Assembly (NCBI GenBank): GCA_900313765.1
Contig: OMSN01000024.1
Location: 1-12,272 of the forward strand
Direction: 5' to 3'
From: an uncultured Eubacteriales bacterium
GTDB lineage: Bacteria > Bacillota > Clostridia > Lachnospirales > Lachnospiraceae
DNA length: 12,272 bases
Shown: piece by piece, positions 1 to 6,796 of the stretch
Numbering within the stretch: the stretch's first letter is position 1
Layout of the letters: each line of letters opens with the position of its first letter
Notes under the pieces: generated by a model
Databases searched by the model: none
Seen by the model: only the letters and a program-made list of their open reading frames with translations
What the model was told of the DNA's origin: nothing
Translations under genes and position numbers: made by a program

Positions 1-321
1 ATACAGGCCTCTGTCCTGGAATTTGGAGGCAAGGCGAAGAACATCCTCATCATAGGGGATGCCGATATCGCCGCGCATCTTGTTCTTGACGATGTCAGCG
101 GCACTGATGACCATGATCAGTTCAGCCATGCTGCTGAGCTGCATGAGCATCTGAAGCTTGCTGTCCGGTTCAAATCCGGGCAGTACGCGGGACGCATGAA
201 GATCGTCAAAGAGCTTGCCGCCGAATTCCAGATACAGTTTGTCTCCAAACTGTCCCATCCGCTCTTTGATATGTTCTGACTGGATCTTCAGATACTTATT
301 GTTGTCAAATCCGATCTTCAT
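1..321 (-). CDS. DUF1846 (UPF0371) family protein, N-terminal part
   Basis: The first 107 codons are visible; the gene runs off the left edge of the window, so the C-terminal part cannot be judged. The protein begins MKIGFDNNKYLKIQSEHI and continues with the stretch LYLEFGGKLFDD and HASRVLPGFEPDSK, which I recognise as the start of the DUF1846/UPF0371 family, cytosolic proteins of about 500 residues common in Clostridia and streptococci. No established biochemical function is known to me. The ATG at 321 is preceded by AGAGGG at 331-336 with 9 nt spacing. It lies only 40 nt behind the nucleotidyltransferase stop, with no terminator between, so the two are probably co-transcribed. Family call is confident from sequence memory; function is unknown. 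Confidence 0.85.
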   Translation of the reverse strand, partial: MKIGFDNNKYLKIQSEHIKERMGQFGDKLYLEFGGKLFDDLHASRVLPGFEPDSKLQMLMQLSSMAELIMVISAADIVKNKMRGDIGIPYDEDVLRLASKFQDRGLY

Positions 322-361
322 ACTTCAAAACCCTCTTTATCTTATAACTGTTAACTGCCGC

Positions 362-1303
362 TCACGCCCACAGAGCGCTAGGGTAAACACCTTTCTCCAC
401 CAGCTGTGCGATACTCTGCCGCACGCCTTCAATATCTTCCTGGTAGGTAACACCAAACCATCTGTCACTGGTCGGAAGGACACTTACCTGCGCCTCTTTC
501 CTCTCCAGCATCTCACCGACAATCGTCGGAAGAAGGTATTCTGCCGTATTCTCATCTTCCGCTCCGATATGGCTGCCCAGGAAGCGGGAAAAACCGTCAT
601 GCAGTACATCCAGGAATCCGCATCCGAATCCCCACATGTTCATGGAGACAGCGCAGTCCGGATCGACGATGCGCACTGAACCGTCTGCATCCTGTATCGC
701 GGCGCCTTCCTGATATCGGATGATATTCTTCGTCTCACGGATCTCTTTCAGGCATCCATCCTCCTCCACACGGCACAGTCCCCTTGTGACTCCGCCGTTG
801 TCGGACAGTGTGTTGCGTAGGATGAACCCTGCCATGCACATATGCTGTACATTTTCATCTGTCCGCGCGCCGCCGCCTGCAAGCCAGCTGTGAATGTTCT
901 CAAACGCCTGCCGTCCATAATAGTCATCCGCATTGATCACGCAGAATGGTTCATTGACAGTACCTCTGCACGCGAGGATCGCCTGTCCTGTCCCCCATGG
1001 TTTCCTGCGGCCTGCCGGTACTTTATATCCGTCCGGAAGGTCATCCTTCTCCTGAAAAACGTATGCCACATCAGCATAGGATGCGATCCGGTCGCCGATC
1101 ACTTCTCTGAAATCTTTCTCCAGATCTCTTCGTATCACAAAAACGACCCGGTTGAATCCCGCTTTCAGCGCGTCATAGATGGAATAATCCATGATGATCT
1201 CTCCGGAAGGCCCGAACGGGGTCAGCTGTTTGATCCCCTGTCCAAAACGGCTTCCAATGCCGGCCGCCATGATCACAAGACTTGTATGCATATCCGAACT
1301 CAT
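362..1303 (-). CDS. sugar-phosphate-type nucleotidyltransferase, substrate unknown
   Basis: A 313-residue cytosolic protein with the Rossmann-like NTP-transferase fold. The N-terminal signature MAAGIGSRFGQGIKQL (residues 12-27) is the nucleotide-binding loop of sugar-phosphate nucleotidyltransferases. PWGTGQA (102-108) fits the base-recognition segment, NADDYYG (124-130) carries the metal-binding Asp, and SMNMWGF (220-226) a later active-site strand. These enzymes join an NTP and a phosphorylated sugar (or similar compound) to give a nucleotide-activated product and pyrophosphate. The ending DRWFGVTYQED (280-290) is typical of a clostridial subgroup annotated only as nucleotidyltransferase, so neither nucleotide nor acceptor can be named. 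The ATG at 1303 is preceded by GGAGGG with good spacing. A terminator just upstream isolates it from the tRNA gene; downstream it probably shares an mRNA with the DUF1846 gene 40 nt away. Confidence 0.85.
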   Translation of the reverse strand: MSSDMHTSLVIMAAGIGSRFGQGIKQLTPFGPSGEIIMDYSIYDALKAGFNRVVFVIRRDLEKDFREVIGDRIASYADVAYVFQEKDDLPDGYKVPAGRRKPWGTGQAILACRGTVNEPFCVINADDYYGRQAFENIHSWLAGGGARTDENVQHMCMAGFILRNTLSDNGGVTRGLCRVEEDGCLKEIRETKNIIRYQEGAAIQDADGSVRIVDPDCAVSMNMWGFGCGFLDVLHDGFSRFLGSHIGAEDENTAEYLLPTIVGEMLERKEAQVSVLPTSDRWFGVTYQEDIEGVRQSIAQLVEKGVYPSALWA

Positions 1304-1360
1304 CGTTATCCCTCCTGTCTATCAACAACAGTTATGCATACAGTTTACTACATTCCGGCA

Positions 1361-1405
1361 ATAAAAAAAAGAAGATCGACATGCCGTCCGCACTGACGAT
1401 CTTCT
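1361..1405 (-). terminator. intrinsic terminator behind tRNA-Thr
   Basis: Read on the minus strand, a perfect 9-bp stem AGAAGATCG / CGATCTTCT (1397-1405 and 1370-1378) with an 18-nt loop is followed immediately by a run of eight T (1363-1370 region). It begins a few bases beyond the tRNA 3' end and is a textbook rho-independent terminator. It also shields the nucleotidyltransferase gene from upstream transcription. Confidence 0.92.
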
Positions 1406-1408
1406 GAG

Positions 1409-1481
<73 letters not shown>

Positions 1482-1506
1482 GCGCTGTCTTATCGACAAC
1501 GTGGTT

Positions 1507-1535
1507 ATTATAACGGCTGTGATTTGGTTTGGCAA
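1507..1535 (-). promoter_or_regulatory. sigma-A-type promoter of tRNA-Thr
   Basis: On the minus strand, TTGCCA (1530-1535) and a perfect TATAAT (1507-1512) are separated by exactly 17 nt. The tRNA 5' end is 25 nt downstream of the -10 box. The -35 box sits only about a dozen bases past the stop codon of the glucosaminidase gene. Confidence 0.8.
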
Positions 1536-1546
1536 GCAAAACTTTT

Positions 1547-2353
1547 TTATTTATTGAATCTTGTCAGATCGTGAGAAAGGATGATGGAATACAGCATACT
1601 GCCGTAGTTGCGTGCAGACGCATAGCCGCTGCTCCCGACGATGGAGCATACACGGGATGAATTTCTCACGCCGAACACATATGGAAGATAAGATTTCATG
1701 AAACTGGTGTAGTGTTCCAGACTTTTTTCCCAGGAACTGTAATGACGGTACCCATGGCCGGAACGGATCCCAAACAGATTATTATGGTAGACAGAGCGCC
1801 CATAGCCTGTTTCAAGGCACGCCTGTGCGACTACCAGCGAAGCGAGGATATTGTTCTTCGCCTGATTCTCTCTGGCCATCTCCCCGATCTTCTGGATAAA
1901 ATTCTTTTTCACACCGGCATTCTGGCATTTTGAAAAAGAACCATCTGCGTTGAATATACACTGGATCCCATTAACCTTATAAGTCCCGTCTGCACACATG
2001 GAACAGACTTTGCCTTTTTTGCCTTTTTCACGGAAATAATACCACTTTCCGTCTTTCTTAAGCCACCCCCTGACGAGGACGCCTTTCTCTTTCCCTTTCT
2101 TCCTGGCAAAGTAAGTACGCGTACCGACAGTGATCCAGCCATTCTGTGCCCGTCCGTCTACCAGATAATACCAGTTCCCTTTTTTCTTCCGGAATACCCC
2201 ATTTGCTGAAGCTCTGGATGCAGAGCTGTTATCCGGATCTGCCCACGCTGTATGGTTCACCATGTTCAGAACAGGCATAGCAGAGAGCGTGATCATACAA
2301 AACACGATCACAGTCATACAAAATCTTCTGATTGATATTCGATAACCGGTCAA
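1547..2353 (-). CDS. secreted N-acetylglucosaminidase (GH73) with wall-binding repeats
   Basis: A 268-residue exported autolysin-type enzyme cutting the glycan strands of peptidoglycan. From the chosen TTG start, residues 1-38 form a signal peptide (basic TGYRISIRR, hydrophobic 13-30, likely cleavage after TAWA). Residues 52-147 contain cell-wall/choline-binding-type repeats (GNWYYLVDG, NGWITVG, GWLKKDGKWYYF, NADGSF). Residues 150-268 are a glucosaminidase (Pfam PF01832) domain: ACLETGYG with the probable catalytic Glu181, then NNLFGI (191-196) and a terminal YGSMLYSII helix. A longer frame opens at a GTG at 2407, but that has no ribosome binding site and would add 18 residues before the signal peptide. 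GGAGG at 2361-2365 lies 7 nt before the TTG at 2353. It has its own promoter (2461-2489). No terminator is visible before the tRNA promoter. Family sure; physiological role (cell separation, turnover) inferred. Confidence 0.88.
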   Translation of the reverse strand: MTGYRISIRRFCMTVIVFCMITLSAMPVLNMVNHTAWADPDNSSASRASANGVFRKKKGNWYYLVDGRAQNGWITVGTRTYFARKKGKEKGVLVRGWLKKDGKWYYFREKGKKGKVCSMCADGTYKVNGIQCIFNADGSFSKCQNAGVKKNFIQKIGEMARENQAKNNILASLVVAQACLETGYGRSVYHNNLFGIRSGHGYRHYSSWEKSLEHYTSFMKSYLPYVFGVRNSSRVCSIVGSSGYASARNYGSMLYSIILSHDLTRFNK

Positions 2354-2360
2354 ACTCTCT

Positions 2361-2365
2361 CCTCC
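2361..2365 (-). promoter_or_regulatory. ribosome binding site deciding a TTG start
   Basis: GGAGG on the minus strand, part of GGAGGAGAGAG, is 7 nt before TTG at 2353-2351. It supports the TTG as initiation codon over the upstream GTG at 2407, whose upstream region has no purine-rich site. Confidence 0.75.
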
Positions 2366-2411
2366 ATAGAATAGAATGCCCCGTACATTACAATCGTCTG
2401 ACCCCACTGAG

Positions 2412-2427
2412 CCGCAGAATCCTGCGG
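2412..2427. repeat. inverted repeat in glucosaminidase leader
   Basis: Perfect 6-bp arms CCGCAG and CTGCGG around AATC. It falls in the roughly 100-nt leader between the promoter at 2461-2489 and the TTG start. It could form a small RNA hairpin or be a protein site; no T-run follows on either strand, so it is not a terminator. Confidence 0.5.
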
Positions 2428-2460
2428 TATAATCAGATCGATAACAATGAATATAACGAC

Positions 2461-2489
2461 ATTTTAAATGGAAAAGTCGGTTTGGTCAA
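2461..2489 (-). promoter_or_regulatory. sigma-A-type promoter of the glucosaminidase gene
   Basis: On the minus strand TTGACC (2484-2489) and TAAAAT (2461-2466) are separated by 17 nt, in an AT-rich intergenic stretch. The transcript would start near 2454 and carry a leader of about 100 nt. Confidence 0.75.
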
Positions 2490-2521
2490 GTGTTTTGTAA
2501 TTTTTTTGTAATAATTGGTAA

Positions 2522-3865
2522 TTATTCCAAAACAACTTCTACGATTCCGTAATCTTCTTCCAACTTCTTATTCAGTTTTTCATCAATCGCAGTAGTAAGC
2601 GGTTTGATCTTGCCGCCGCCTGCGATCTGCCTTACAAGATCGTACCACTCATCTTCCATCTCCGAAAACAGAGGCATTGTGGCTTCATAGTCCTTAAAGT
2701 ATTCCATGAAGAAACGAAACAGCCTGCTGTCTTCATCCGTACGATACAGTCCGGATACAGAATCACCGTACACGCTGCTCCGTACAGGGAAGCAGCCTGA
2801 GAGAGAAACTGCCTTCTCATATTCCTGTGCATCTGCCGTCACAAAGCGGACGAATTCCATCGCATCCTGGATCTTCTGCTCGTCTTTGTTGTCCACCACC
2901 CCAAATCCACAGATATCACCGGTCAGCACGGGAATGTTCTTAGAGTTGGGATACATCATGGGAAACACAATGAAATCAGCCTGATCTGCAAACTTTTGAT
3001 GCTTATAATAACTCCAGAAAAAGGTTATAGGGAGTTTTCCCGCAAGAAAGCGGTTCATTTCATCCTCACTGCTCATCTTGGTATCATAGCTGATCCCTTT
3101 GCCCCGCAGATTGCTCAGGATTGCGAAGCTGTTCCGGATTGAAGAACTGCTGATCTTATAAGCTGTTCTTTCATCGTTGACAAGATGTCCGTTTGACAGG
3201 TTCGTGATAAATGACATGAAGAATCTCTGTTCTCTCCTGTCCTTGCAGGGAATCTTTCCGACAACGATATCTTTATCCTCTTTCTGAAGGTAATAATCAT
3301 GCATGACAAGGACACAGTCGATGAATCCGCTGTCTTTCCAGGAATGAGCATCTTCATTCAGATACTGGAGAACACTGGTTTTTTTGAAGATATCATAATT
3401 AATCGCCATGGTGTAGACATCTCTAAACAGCGGCATCTGATAATAGATCCCATCCCTGCTGACGCAGGCTTCTCTTATCTCTCCGTCTATCTCTCTCTCT
3501 ACCTGCTCATCCCACAGTGATCGAAGATCGGCCATGTATCCAGCAGAGCCCCACTCTGTCACGATACTCTCCGGGGAGGACAGGACGATATCCGGGGCAT
3601 CTTCAGTGCCCATTGCGGCTGTGATCTCATCATCTCCTGTTTCAGCATCCAGGATTCTTATCTCGATGTTCACATCAGAATTGGCTGCGTGGTAGTCATC
3701 TGCAAGCTGCTGCACCGCAGATTGTTCGATATAGCCCCCTGCAGGCGTGACCCATAGTTTCAGGTTGCTGCCTTCTGCAGCCGTTTCACAGCACATAAAA
3801 AAGGCGACTATGACACCTGTCATACCGCCTTTTATTATCATTCGTTTTAAATTGCTTCTTGCCAT
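2522..3865 (-). CDS. extracellular solute-binding protein, ABC-transporter type (orphan)
   Basis: A 447-residue exported protein resembling family 1 (sugar-type) solute-binding proteins. It has a basic, hydrophobic N-terminus (residues 7-28), then LWVTPAGGYIEQSAVQQLADDYHAAN, the typical opening strand and helix, and GTEDAPDIVLSSPESIVTEWGSAGYMADL (86-114), the usual lobe-1 segment. Later AGKLPITFFWSYY, DICGFGVV and the helix DAMEFVRFVTADAQ match the family architecture. Such proteins capture a substrate outside the cell for an ABC importer, but no permease or ATPase gene is adjacent. The Cys pair at 25-26 is preceded by FFM, not a canonical lipobox, so lipid anchoring is uncertain. ATG at 3865 is chosen because AGGAGG (3875-3880) lies 9 nt before it; the GTG at 3883 overlaps that site. 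Ligand unknown. Confidence 0.82.
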   Translation of the reverse strand: MARSNLKRMIIKGGMTGVIVAFFMCCETAAEGSNLKLWVTPAGGYIEQSAVQQLADDYHAANSDVNIEIRILDAETGDDEITAAMGTEDAPDIVLSSPESIVTEWGSAGYMADLRSLWDEQVEREIDGEIREACVSRDGIYYQMPLFRDVYTMAINYDIFKKTSVLQYLNEDAHSWKDSGFIDCVLVMHDYYLQKEDKDIVVGKIPCKDRREQRFFMSFITNLSNGHLVNDERTAYKISSSSIRNSFAILSNLRGKGISYDTKMSSEDEMNRFLAGKLPITFFWSYYKHQKFADQADFIVFPMMYPNSKNIPVLTGDICGFGVVDNKDEQKIQDAMEFVRFVTADAQEYEKAVSLSGCFPVRSSVYGDSVSGLYRTDEDSRLFRFFMEYFKDYEATMPLFSEMEDEWYDLVRQIAGGGKIKPLTTAIDEKLNKKLEEDYGIVEVVLE

Positions 3866-3874
3866 TGCTGTATT

Positions 3875-3880
3875 CCTCCT
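3875..3880 (-). promoter_or_regulatory. ribosome binding site deciding the start of the solute-binding protein
   Basis: AGGAGG on the minus strand, 9 nt before ATG at 3865. The alternative GTG at 3883 lies upstream of this site and has no comparable one of its own. Confidence 0.85.
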
Positions 3881-3893
3881 CACTCACTGCATT

Positions 3894-3922
3894 ATTCTCT
3901 GTAAATAAATGCAATTTGTCAA
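3894..3922 (-). promoter_or_regulatory. promoter of the solute-binding protein gene
   Basis: On the minus strand a perfect -35 box TTGACA (3917-3922) is followed after 17 nt by GAGAAT (3894-3899), a 4/6 match to the -10 consensus. It lies between the SGNH hydrolase stop and the start at 3865. Confidence 0.65.
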
Positions 3923-3948
3923 GGAAGAAATGCGTTCCACTGTGTGGT

Positions 3949-4938
3949 TTATGCACCAATGTATTTGTACATGTAGGAATAGATCTTCCTGTATGTATCT
4001 GCTGTGTAGTGAACACCATCTACGGTTGAGAAGCCATCAAATACCAGTTCATCATAAGTATCAATGATGCCGAATCCCCTGAGACCTGCAACCATCTTCT
4101 TATTGAAATCGATCACAGATGCATTGCGAACCTGATAGCCTTTCTTCTTAGCGGTCTTATCGTCGATCGGATTCACCGTCATGAAATAAACCGTTGCACC
4201 TTTTGCACGAAGTTCCTCACCGAGTCCGTTCATGTAAGAAATATAATTGTTCACATTGCCGAGGTCATTTACACCCAGATTGAATACAACTGCCCAACCA
4301 TCAATATTTGCTGGTTTTCTCTTCAGAAGTTTCGGCGCTGCCGTTTCCTGAAGCCATGACAGCCCCATACTGATCTTAGCGATCCAGGTAGAAGAATTAC
4401 TTATGGATGCACTCATCCCGACAAAACGAGAATCACCAACCATAATAATCTTGTTCTGTGCAAAGGAGCCGGTCGCTGTTGTCTTGAGCCCTGCATACTT
4501 CGCAGTAGTCAGTTCTTCTTCATCGTCCGCTACATCTGTCGATACAATAGATGTTGCAGGCTTCTTCAACTTCATAGTGACAGTACGAATATTGGTACTC
4601 TGATTCTTCTTTTTCTTATTGATCGTGACAATAAAGTTGTACTTGACACCGTTATATCTGACACGAACCGTAGCCGTTCCCTTCCTCTTCGCAGTGATAA
4701 GGCCGGTACTGTCTACGCTAAGTTTCTTCTTATTCAGAGACTTCCAATTCAGGTTCTCTGTTACATCCTTGAGCTGAAGCTGGATACTCTGTCCCACTCT
4801 CATCTTGATCTTCCGGGTCTTCACTGCGGAAGCTGCATGAGCGTGCATCGGCAGAAGTGCCATCACCAGCATAAGAGCTGCAATGAGAAGGATTATTTTG
4901 CTGTAGCTTTTATTTTCCTTAAGTTTTTCTAAAAACAT
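3949..4938 (-). CDS. secreted SGNH-fold hydrolase with N-terminal Ig-like (BIG2-type) domain
   Basis: A 329-residue exported protein. Residues 1-35 are a signal peptide (KENKSYSK, hydrophobic 15-29, AHA cleavage site). Residues 40-107 look like a bacterial Ig-like domain: RVGQSIQLQL, NWKSLNKKKLSVDSTGLITAKRKGTATV is the BIG2 pattern. A lysine-rich and then acidic linker (108-145) leads to an SGNH/GDSL hydrolase domain with all four blocks: GDSR (Ser170), ISMG (Gly192), LGVND (Asn224) and DGVHY (Asp307, His310). Enzymes of this superfamily are esterases or deacetylases; a target such as O-acetyl groups on wall polysaccharide fits the Ig-like domain and export but is only inference. ATG at 4938 is preceded by AAGGAG with 9 nt spacing. 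It has its own promoter at 4969-4997. Confidence 0.88.
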   Translation of the reverse strand: MFLEKLKENKSYSKIILLIAALMLVMALLPMHAHAASAVKTRKIKMRVGQSIQLQLKDVTENLNWKSLNKKKLSVDSTGLITAKRKGTATVRVRYNGVKYNFIVTINKKKKNQSTNIRTVTMKLKKPATSIVSTDVADDEEELTTAKYAGLKTTATGSFAQNKIIMVGDSRFVGMSASISNSSTWIAKISMGLSWLQETAAPKLLKRKPANIDGWAVVFNLGVNDLGNVNNYISYMNGLGEELRAKGATVYFMTVNPIDDKTAKKKGYQVRNASVIDFNKKMVAGLRGFGIIDTYDELVFDGFSTVDGVHYTADTYRKIYSYMYKYIGA

Positions 4939-4968
4939 TGCAATTTTCTCCTTACGTCGTTACTTCGG

Positions 4969-4997
4969 ATTTTACACGAATGTAACATATTTGTAAA
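4969..4997 (-). promoter_or_regulatory. sigma-A-type promoter of the SGNH hydrolase gene
   Basis: On the minus strand TTTACA (4992-4997) and TAAAAT (4969-4974) are separated by 17 nt. The start codon is about 30 nt downstream of the -10 box. A degenerate half-site of the inverted repeat at 5051-5076 (GTAACATAT, 4982-4990 on the plus strand) lies within the spacer. Confidence 0.7.
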
Positions 4998-5050
4998 GTT
5001 CAATTGCGTTTTTTTTCGATATTTATCGATATTTTTAGCAAAACGACACC

Positions 5051-5076
5051 ATATGTAACTATTTTCTGTTACATAT
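5051..5076. repeat. inverted repeat ATATGTAAC-N8-GTTACATAT
   Basis: Perfect 9-bp arms at 5051-5059 and 5068-5076. It lies 32 nt past the RNA methyltransferase stop and about 55 nt upstream of the SGNH promoter. It may be a 3' hairpin of the methyltransferase mRNA (no good T-run follows) or an operator for the SGNH gene. The 170-nt gap 4939-5108 otherwise holds only the promoter, a run of eight or more T and a small CGATA-TT-TATCG palindrome at 5017-5028. Confidence 0.6.
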
Positions 5077-5108
5077 TCCCACGGAAATCACATACTTTCT
5101 TAACATGT

Positions 5109-5939
5109 TCAAACAAATTTGACAATTTCCCAGAAAGCGACTGCCGCGGCGGCTGCCACATTCAGGGAATCCACACCGTGTGCCATCGGGATCAGCACGG
5201 TGTAATCACTCTGCCGGATCGTCTCCTTCTTCAGTCCATACCCTTCCGATCCGAGGACGATTGCCAGCTTCGCCTCGTGTTTCAGCCTCTCATCCGACAC
5301 CGGCACACTGTCACTCTCCAGAGCCATCGCAGCGGTTCTGTATCCATGTGTGTGCAGAAGCCGGTTCCAGTCATCAGGCACGAAAGTCCAGGGGATCTGG
5401 AATACGGTTCCCATACTCACCCTTGCACATCTTCTCTGCAGCGGATCTGCACAGTCCTGTGTCAGGAGCACGGCACTGATCCCGAGCGCTGCGGCGCTTC
5501 GAAAGATAGCCCCCACATTGGTAGGGTTCACCACTCCTTCCAGCACAGCAAGCCTTACGGCATGCCCAAGTGCTGCAGATTCGATCTCTTCAAGAAGATT
5601 CTCTGCCGCCGGAAGTTCCCTTCGGCGCATGGAACAGAGCATGCCGTGTGTCAGGGCAAAGCCTGTGATCTTCTTCATGCTCTCCAGAGGGCAGACATAG
5701 ACCGGAGTATCCGGCCAGGATGAGAGGATATCACAGGCTTCATCTGCCAGAGATTCCTCGGCAAGCATGCAGACCGGCTCGTATCCGGCAGCGACACAGC
5801 GCCGGATCACATTGGGCGTCTCCGCGATAAACAGGCCGGGAGAAGGTTCATAATAATGATACAGCTGGGGCTCACGAAGCTGAGTAAACACTTCCAGCCC
5901 CGGGTGATCCAGGTCTGTAATACAGGTATACCGGCTCAT
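5109..5939 (-). CDS. SpoU/TrmH-family RNA 2'-O-methyltransferase
   Basis: A 276-residue cytosolic SPOUT enzyme that transfers a methyl group from S-adenosylmethionine to a ribose 2'-OH of tRNA or rRNA. All three family motifs are present: motif 1 NPTNVGAIFRSAAALG (138-153, Arg147), motif 2 IVLGSEGYGL (227-236, Glu232) and motif 3 IPMAHGVDSLNVAAAAAV (250-267, Asn260), which form the knotted cofactor site. The first 125 residues, including HYYEPSPGLFIAETPNVIRR, resemble the small RNA-binding N-terminal domain of such enzymes. The target nucleotide cannot be read from sequence, so I give no gene symbol. Its ATG overlaps the stop of the PHP gene by four bases (ATGA), pointing to translational coupling. 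It is the last gene of the helicase cluster. Confidence 0.9.
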   Translation of the reverse strand: MSRYTCITDLDHPGLEVFTQLREPQLYHYYEPSPGLFIAETPNVIRRCVAAGYEPVCMLAEESLADEACDILSSWPDTPVYVCPLESMKKITGFALTHGMLCSMRRRELPAAENLLEEIESAALGHAVRLAVLEGVVNPTNVGAIFRSAAALGISAVLLTQDCADPLQRRCARVSMGTVFQIPWTFVPDDWNRLLHTHGYRTAAMALESDSVPVSDERLKHEAKLAIVLGSEGYGLKKETIRQSDYTVLIPMAHGVDSLNVAAAAAVAFWEIVKFV

Positions 5940-6751
5940 AATCTGAATGTCCCGACCGCTTCCTTCAATGCATGCAGGAAGGTTTCTTTATCTTTCGTCA
6001 CAATCAGTTCCTGTGGGAAATGGATCTCCTCCAGCATCTTCAGAGTCTGGCTGACTATACCGACATTGCAGCAGATATGCGCATCTGTCGATACCGCGAC
6101 ACTCTCCCCCAGCTCAGCACAACGCTCTGCGATCCTCCTGCAACGGGAATCGATCCCGCTGTCCGGGAAATGAAAACTGTGTTCATTGATCTCGATCGGC
6201 TTCTTCAGTTCCTTCGAGGCAAGGATGATCTCATCTATGTCTATGTCAAGTCCTGTCCTGCCGATATGGCCAAGCATAAAGACCTCCGGCCGCCGGAGCG
6301 CATTCAGGTACATCTGCGTATTCTGAGCCTGGGTCATGTCCCTGGTGAATTCCTTCCCATGGATGCTGGCGATCACGTAGTCCAGATTCCGGGTCACCAT
6401 ACCGTACAGGTTCGGCTTCTTTCCTTCTTTGTAGGCACCTCCGTTAATCCTCTTCTCCAGCAGGATATCCTCTCCGAACAGATTCCCTTCCGGATCGACG
6501 ATATCCGCCTCCACACCGCGAAGGACCGTGATCCCGGACCAGGCTCTCGGCCAGTCCTTGACGCTGAAGAGGTATTGATAATTCTTGCCGCTTCGATAGT
6601 CCGGAAACAGCATGGCTGAAAAATGATCCGTAGACCCGAGCAGTTCCAGGCCGGCTGCTGCCGCTGCCTGAACGTTTTCATTGATCGTGCTGTAGGCATG
6701 TCCCGAAAACAATGTATGTGTGTGAATATCGCACCTGTTGTATAAAGTCAT
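5936..6751 (-). CDS. PHP-domain metal-dependent phosphoesterase (YcdX-like)
   Basis: A 271-residue cytosolic protein with a full set of PHP metal ligands: DIHTHT (His10, His12), SGHAYST (His18), STDH (His43), RGVEADI (Glu81), ASIHG (His131), LGHIGR (His162) and STDAH (Asp223, His225). This nine-ligand layout matches the trinuclear-zinc phosphatase YcdX of E. coli, whose natural substrate is unsettled; phosphate monoester hydrolysis is therefore likely, the substrate unknown. A frame opens further upstream at 6775, but AGGAG at 6760-6764 lies 8 nt before the ATG at 6751, and the homology begins right after it, so I use 6751. It starts 45 nt after the helicase stop and overlaps the methyltransferase start by four bases, so it is surely co-transcribed with at least the latter. 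Confidence 0.9.
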   Translation of the reverse strand: MTLYNRCDIHTHTLFSGHAYSTINENVQAAAAAGLELLGSTDHFSAMLFPDYRSGKNYQYLFSVKDWPRAWSGITVLRGVEADIVDPEGNLFGEDILLEKRINGGAYKEGKKPNLYGMVTRNLDYVIASIHGKEFTRDMTQAQNTQMYLNALRRPEVFMLGHIGRTGLDIDIDEIILASKELKKPIEINEHSFHFPDSGIDSRCRRIAERCAELGESVAVSTDAHICCNVGIVSQTLKMLEEIHFPQELIVTKDKETFLHALKEAVGTFRL

Positions 6752-6759
6752 TCCGTCTG

Positions 6760-6764
6760 CTCCT
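6760..6764 (-). promoter_or_regulatory. ribosome binding site deciding the PHP start
   Basis: AGGAG on the minus strand with 8 nt to ATG at 6751. The in-frame ATG at 6775 has no purine-rich site ahead of it. Confidence 0.8.
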
Positions 6765-6796
6765 GTTCTGTTCATGTGACACGCACCTGTACCATA

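Noticed and set aside
842..1396. 184-codon open frame on the plus strand
   Set aside because: Antisense to the nucleotidyltransferase and running into the tRNA terminator; no domain or start signals.
2428..2433. TATAAT on the plus strand as a promoter
   Set aside because: No -35 box at the right distance and no plus-strand gene downstream.
2510..2526. AATAATT-GGT-AATTATT hairpin as terminator of the solute-binding protein gene
   Set aside because: The stem is all A/T, overlaps the stop codon and is followed on the minus strand by A-rich rather than T-rich sequence.
3936..3946. CCAC-ACA-GTGG hairpin after the SGNH gene as terminator
   Set aside because: A 4-bp stem without a following T-run is too weak to call.
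5004..5723. 239-codon open frame on the plus strand
   Set aside because: Opposite the RNA methyltransferase, with no domain and atypical composition; a shadow frame.
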